Assembly (NCBI GenBank): GCA_023401925.1
Contig: JAEXDA010000073.1
Coordinates: forward strand, 123,118 to 187,117
Origin: Bacillota bacterium
GTDB taxonomy: Bacteria; Bacillota; UBA4882; UBA8346
Length of the DNA stretch: 64,000 nucleotides
Direction: 5' to 3'
Made by a program: the position numbers and the translations under genes. Positions within the stretch are counted from its first letter, which is position 1. Every line of letters begins with the position of its first letter. Positions 62,388 through 64,000 of this stretch are shown in pieces. The notes under the pieces are model-generated. The model was given only the letters and a program-made list of their open reading frames with translations. It did no database searches and had not been told where the DNA came from.

Positions 62388-62540
62388 AACACCGGAAAGG
62401 TGACTCAGGAGATTTCCTGAAGGCTTGAGGAAATTATCTGGATGACTCAGAGATTTTCTGAATGGCAGGGGAAATTTTCCGGATGACTTGGGACATTTCC
62501 CAGAACGTTAGGGAAATTGCTCGAACATGGGGATTTTGTT
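62388..62540. repeat. Degenerate tandem array of 21-bp units
   Basis: Six successive 21-mers are visible from about 62398, for example GGAAATTATCTGGATGACTC(A), GAGATTTTCTGAATGGCAGG(G), GAAATTTTCCGGATGACTTG(G) and GACATTTCCCAGAACGTTAG(G). The period and the GGATGAC/GAACG alternation are shared with the array at 2408-2850, although the flanks have diverged. No ribosome site serves the frames crossing it. Confidence 0.8.
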
Positions 62541-62746
62541 TTGGAATTTTGGGAGAGAGAATAAATGCGGTCGTGTCAAGCATGAGGTGTAAACTTGACG
62601 GCTTTGAGGGTCCACGGATTTCACCGGCTGAGGTCCTTTTGGAGCGGCCCAAAAGGACCCAAAAAGCCGCCGGGACCCCATGGTTCCCGGACTCTCCTTC
62701 ATATTTCCTCGCTTCCGTGCTCGGAGTCGGAGTTTTTGATTGGACT

Positions 62747-62770
62747 GGCACTAACATCCATGTTAGTGCC
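62747..62770. repeat. Perfect palindromic hairpin
   Basis: GGCACTAACAT and ATGTTAGTGCC are perfectly complementary with a two-base centre. No T run follows, so it is not a classic terminator. It lies between the 21-bp array and the dispersed repeat copy. Confidence 0.75.
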
Positions 62771-62788
62771 TTCTTGGGTTGTTTATTA

Positions 62789-62832
62789 GGCCGACCGCCA
62801 TTATTCTTCCGTGAATAAAGGCGGCGCTTTTC
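62789..62832 (+). repeat. Dispersed repeat, copy A
   Basis: These 44 bases match the reverse complement of 63851-63894 at roughly four bases in five; a shared core is CCGTGAATA. The minus strand of this copy reads RRLYSRKNNGGRP, and the other copy encodes RRLYSRMNNGGRP. Confidence 0.8.
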
Positions 62833-62958
62833 GACGTCGTGTCTCAAATGCCGGAGGGAGTTGATTTGGGGTCTAGAGGCATAAGAACGTATGAAGTATT
62901 TAAACGATGAAAGAGCAAAGATAGCCATTGTCAAGTGGATAATTGATAAAATCTAATA

Positions 62959-63306
62959 TTAATGTTTTAATTCGTCATCGCTAATTCTTGTTTTTATCAG
63001 TATCGATTCAATCACCTTTTTAATAACTTGCTTATCTTCCTCATTTAATTTATCAACTTCATTAAAATACTTCTCCAGTTCTTTATCTTTGTAATCAAAA
63101 TTTTGCGAATCATCATCGGTTACCAAATAATCCAAACTCACATGAAAGAGATCTCTTAATTTTAACAGCACATCTAAGGATGGGTTAGAAAAATTGTTCT
63201 CATATCTGCTAATATGTTTGGAGTGAACTCCCAATATATTTGCTAGTTCCTGTTGGGACAGGCCTTTAGCTTTACGGAGCTTTTTGATTTTACCTCCAAA
63301 GTTCAT
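62959..63306 (-). CDS. XRE-family helix-turn-helix repressor
   Basis: This is a 115-residue regulator. The Cro/CI-type helix-turn-helix is at about residues 4-62 (KIKKLRKAKGLSQQELANILGVHSKHISRYENNFSNPSLDVLLKLRDLF). An acidic helical C-terminus (DKELEKYFNEVDKLNEEDKQVIKKVIESI) follows for dimerisation. The ATG at 63306 is preferred over a TTG three codons upstream. It is divergent from a promoter and a SymE-like gene. Such small repressors are common in phage remnants and toxin-antitoxin loci. Confidence 0.9.
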   Translation of the reverse strand: MNFGGKIKKLRKAKGLSQQELANILGVHSKHISRYENNFSNPSLDVLLKLRDLFHVSLDYLVTDDDSQNFDYKDKELEKYFNEVDKLNEEDKQVIKKVIESILIKTRISDDELKH

Positions 63307-63365
63307 TTGTTCCAACCTCGCTTATCAATCATCCGTTTTATTTATTAGAAAAATAATTCCATGTA

Positions 63366-63394
63366 TTGACAAAAGGTAACATATTATGTAGAAT
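63366..63394 (+). promoter_or_regulatory. Sigma-A promoter toward the SymE-like gene
   Basis: TTGACA at 63366-63371 and TAGAAT at 63389-63394 are separated by 17 bases. AAGGTAA (63373-63379) in the spacer and TTACCTT (63412-63418) downstream form an inverted repeat that could be an XRE operator. Confidence 0.7.
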
Positions 63395-63562
63395 AAATAT
63401 AGACAAAATCATTACCTTATTAGATGAATTATTAATTTTTTTGCTACTATTTTGATAACTATTATTACTGCATATTGTTAAACCTTATGTAGATTTCATA
63501 AGTATTCTCCACATTCATAAGGCTTTCCTTTAATTTGGATAAAAATAGAAAGGAGCCCCGCC
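63395..63562. other. Leader region of the SymE-like gene
   Basis: This is a 160-base AT-rich leader without a gene. CCTTATG near 63483 and CATAAGG near 63517 are complementary and could fold. Confidence 0.4.
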
Positions 63563-63736
63563 ATGAACTCTCACGACCACACCGTCTATTCCATCCTGAG
63601 CAACAATAAAAAACTCCCCATGATCCGCCTGTCCGGCCAGTGGCTGGAACGATGCGGTTTTAAACCCGGCTGCAACTATACGGTCAGCGAACTGTCAGGA
63701 TGTTTGCTGCTGATGGTGGACAAAAACAAAAAGTGA
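63563..63736 (+). CDS. SymE-like small protein (type I toxin family)
   Basis: This is a 57-residue protein. The core LPMIRLSGQWLERCGFKPGCNYTVSEL and the hydrophobic end GCLLLMVDKNKK match the SymE toxin-like domain (an AbrB-fold derived module with the I-R-L-x-G-x-W-L-x-x-x-G-F pattern). AAAGGAG lies 7 bases before the ATG. In E. coli, SymE is an SOS-induced toxin controlled by an antisense RNA, SymR; here no antisense RNA can be identified from sequence alone. It is GC-richer than its surroundings. It lies between inverted dispersed repeats and is divergent from an XRE gene. Confidence 0.8.
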   Translation: MNSHDHTVYSILSNNKKLPMIRLSGQWLERCGFKPGCNYTVSELSGCLLLMVDKNKK

Positions 63737-64000
63737 AACAACGTATTAGGTTTTTTAATTTTAAGGTTTTAGATTTAATTGGCAACTCAAATAAGCAATT
63801 ATTTCGGCCTAGATTTCAACATACAAAGATTTTCCGTCTCCAAGGAGGAAGACGGGCGACGCCTCTATTCACGGATGAATAACGGCGGTCGCCCCCGGAA
63901 GCCTTTACTCAGTAGCCAGTCGAAAGGCCAGGATGGCGAAGACGTTCAAAAAGCCCTGGATGAATAAAGGGAAGACCGAAATCCGTAGGTTTCGGCGGCT
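63737..64000. other. Gene-free window end with a repeat
   Basis: No supported gene. It contains copy B of the dispersed repeat (63851-63894) and a CCGAAA/TTTCGG hairpin at about 63978-63997. A 62-codon frame across the repeat (63779-63967) has no ribosome site. Confidence 0.5.
63851..63894 (-). repeat. Dispersed repeat, copy B (inverted relative to A)
   Basis: This is the reverse complement of copy A at 62789-62832 with scattered substitutions. The two copies face each other and bracket the XRE and SymE-like genes, about 1.0 kb apart. Confidence 0.8.

Noticed and set aside
62434..62934. 166-residue minus-strand protein
   Set aside because: It crosses the 21-bp array, a palindrome and the dispersed repeat; composition reflects the repeats and no start signal is present.
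1..64000. tRNA, rRNA, IS transposases, phage structural genes
   Set aside because: I looked for these while reading both strands and saw none that I could support.

Overview
This window looks like chromosomal DNA of a moderate-GC, endospore-forming member of the Bacillota that also has an outer membrane. The Bacillota assignment rests on a T-box leader in front of serA, a BirA operator and sigma-A promoter on the biotin operon, YesM/YesN two-component genes, ECF vitamin transport, YpeB, and broken gerAA/gerAB remnants. The outer membrane is inferred from an OstA/LptD-like protein, a Pal-type lipoprotein, a TonB-like protein and a sugar-binding protein with an ordinary signal peptide instead of a lipobox. 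A Limnochordia/Hydrogenispora-like diderm is my best guess, but no taxonomic marker such as rRNA is present.

Layout. 1-2.4 kb: end of a sugar ABC transporter operon and a GH2 glycosidase, followed by a 21/42-bp tandem repeat array. 3.2-12.8 kb: an MFS exporter, then a carbohydrate locus with YesM kinase, YesN regulator, two ABC permeases, a binding protein and a GH43 beta-xylosidase-like enzyme. No ABC ATPase is present, so a shared ATPase elsewhere is expected. 13-16.9 kb: a secreted unknown, a eukaryote-type hexokinase, and a LysE exporter with its Lrp regulator. 17.2-24.1 kb: envelope and secreted proteins (LptD-like, a small barrel-like protein, a 59-kDa secreted unknown, a six-repeat secreted protein) interrupted by gerA remnants. 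24.5-30.2 kb: a redox cluster under an HxlR regulator (FMN reductase, nitroreductase, PhzF, Fe-S reductase, old yellow enzyme, metallo-hydrolase) in which several members are frameshifted or eroded. 30.2-41.5 kb: DNA repair (UvsE, Ogt), an S9 peptidase, RhaT, a ferritin-like protein, an SDR, an ankyrin-Pal lipoprotein, a TonB-like protein, Lgt and a DHA2 exporter.

41.5-44.8 kb: biotin operon bioY-ecfA-ecfT-bioB. 45-53.2 kb: a CD3324-type HTH protein, GH3 glucosidase, LysM protein, serine hydrolase, HelD and YpeB. 53.3-58 kb: T-box-serA, a small unknown, an LCP protein and ComB. 58.6-62.4 kb: GH42 beta-galactosidase, a TauE-type exporter and an AraC regulator. 62.4-64 kb: an accessory patch with a second 21-bp repeat array, two inverted copies of a dispersed repeat, an XRE repressor and a short SymE-like gene.

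How it works together: most of the window is plant-polysaccharide catabolism (GH2, GH43, GH3, GH42, ABC transport, hexokinase) plus envelope biogenesis. The most unusual items are the two related 21-bp repeat arrays about 60 kb apart, the ankyrin-Pal fusion, the SymE-like/XRE pair between inverted repeats, and the cluster of small lesions at 27.9-30.1 kb. All functional calls come from reading the sequence; no database search was run.
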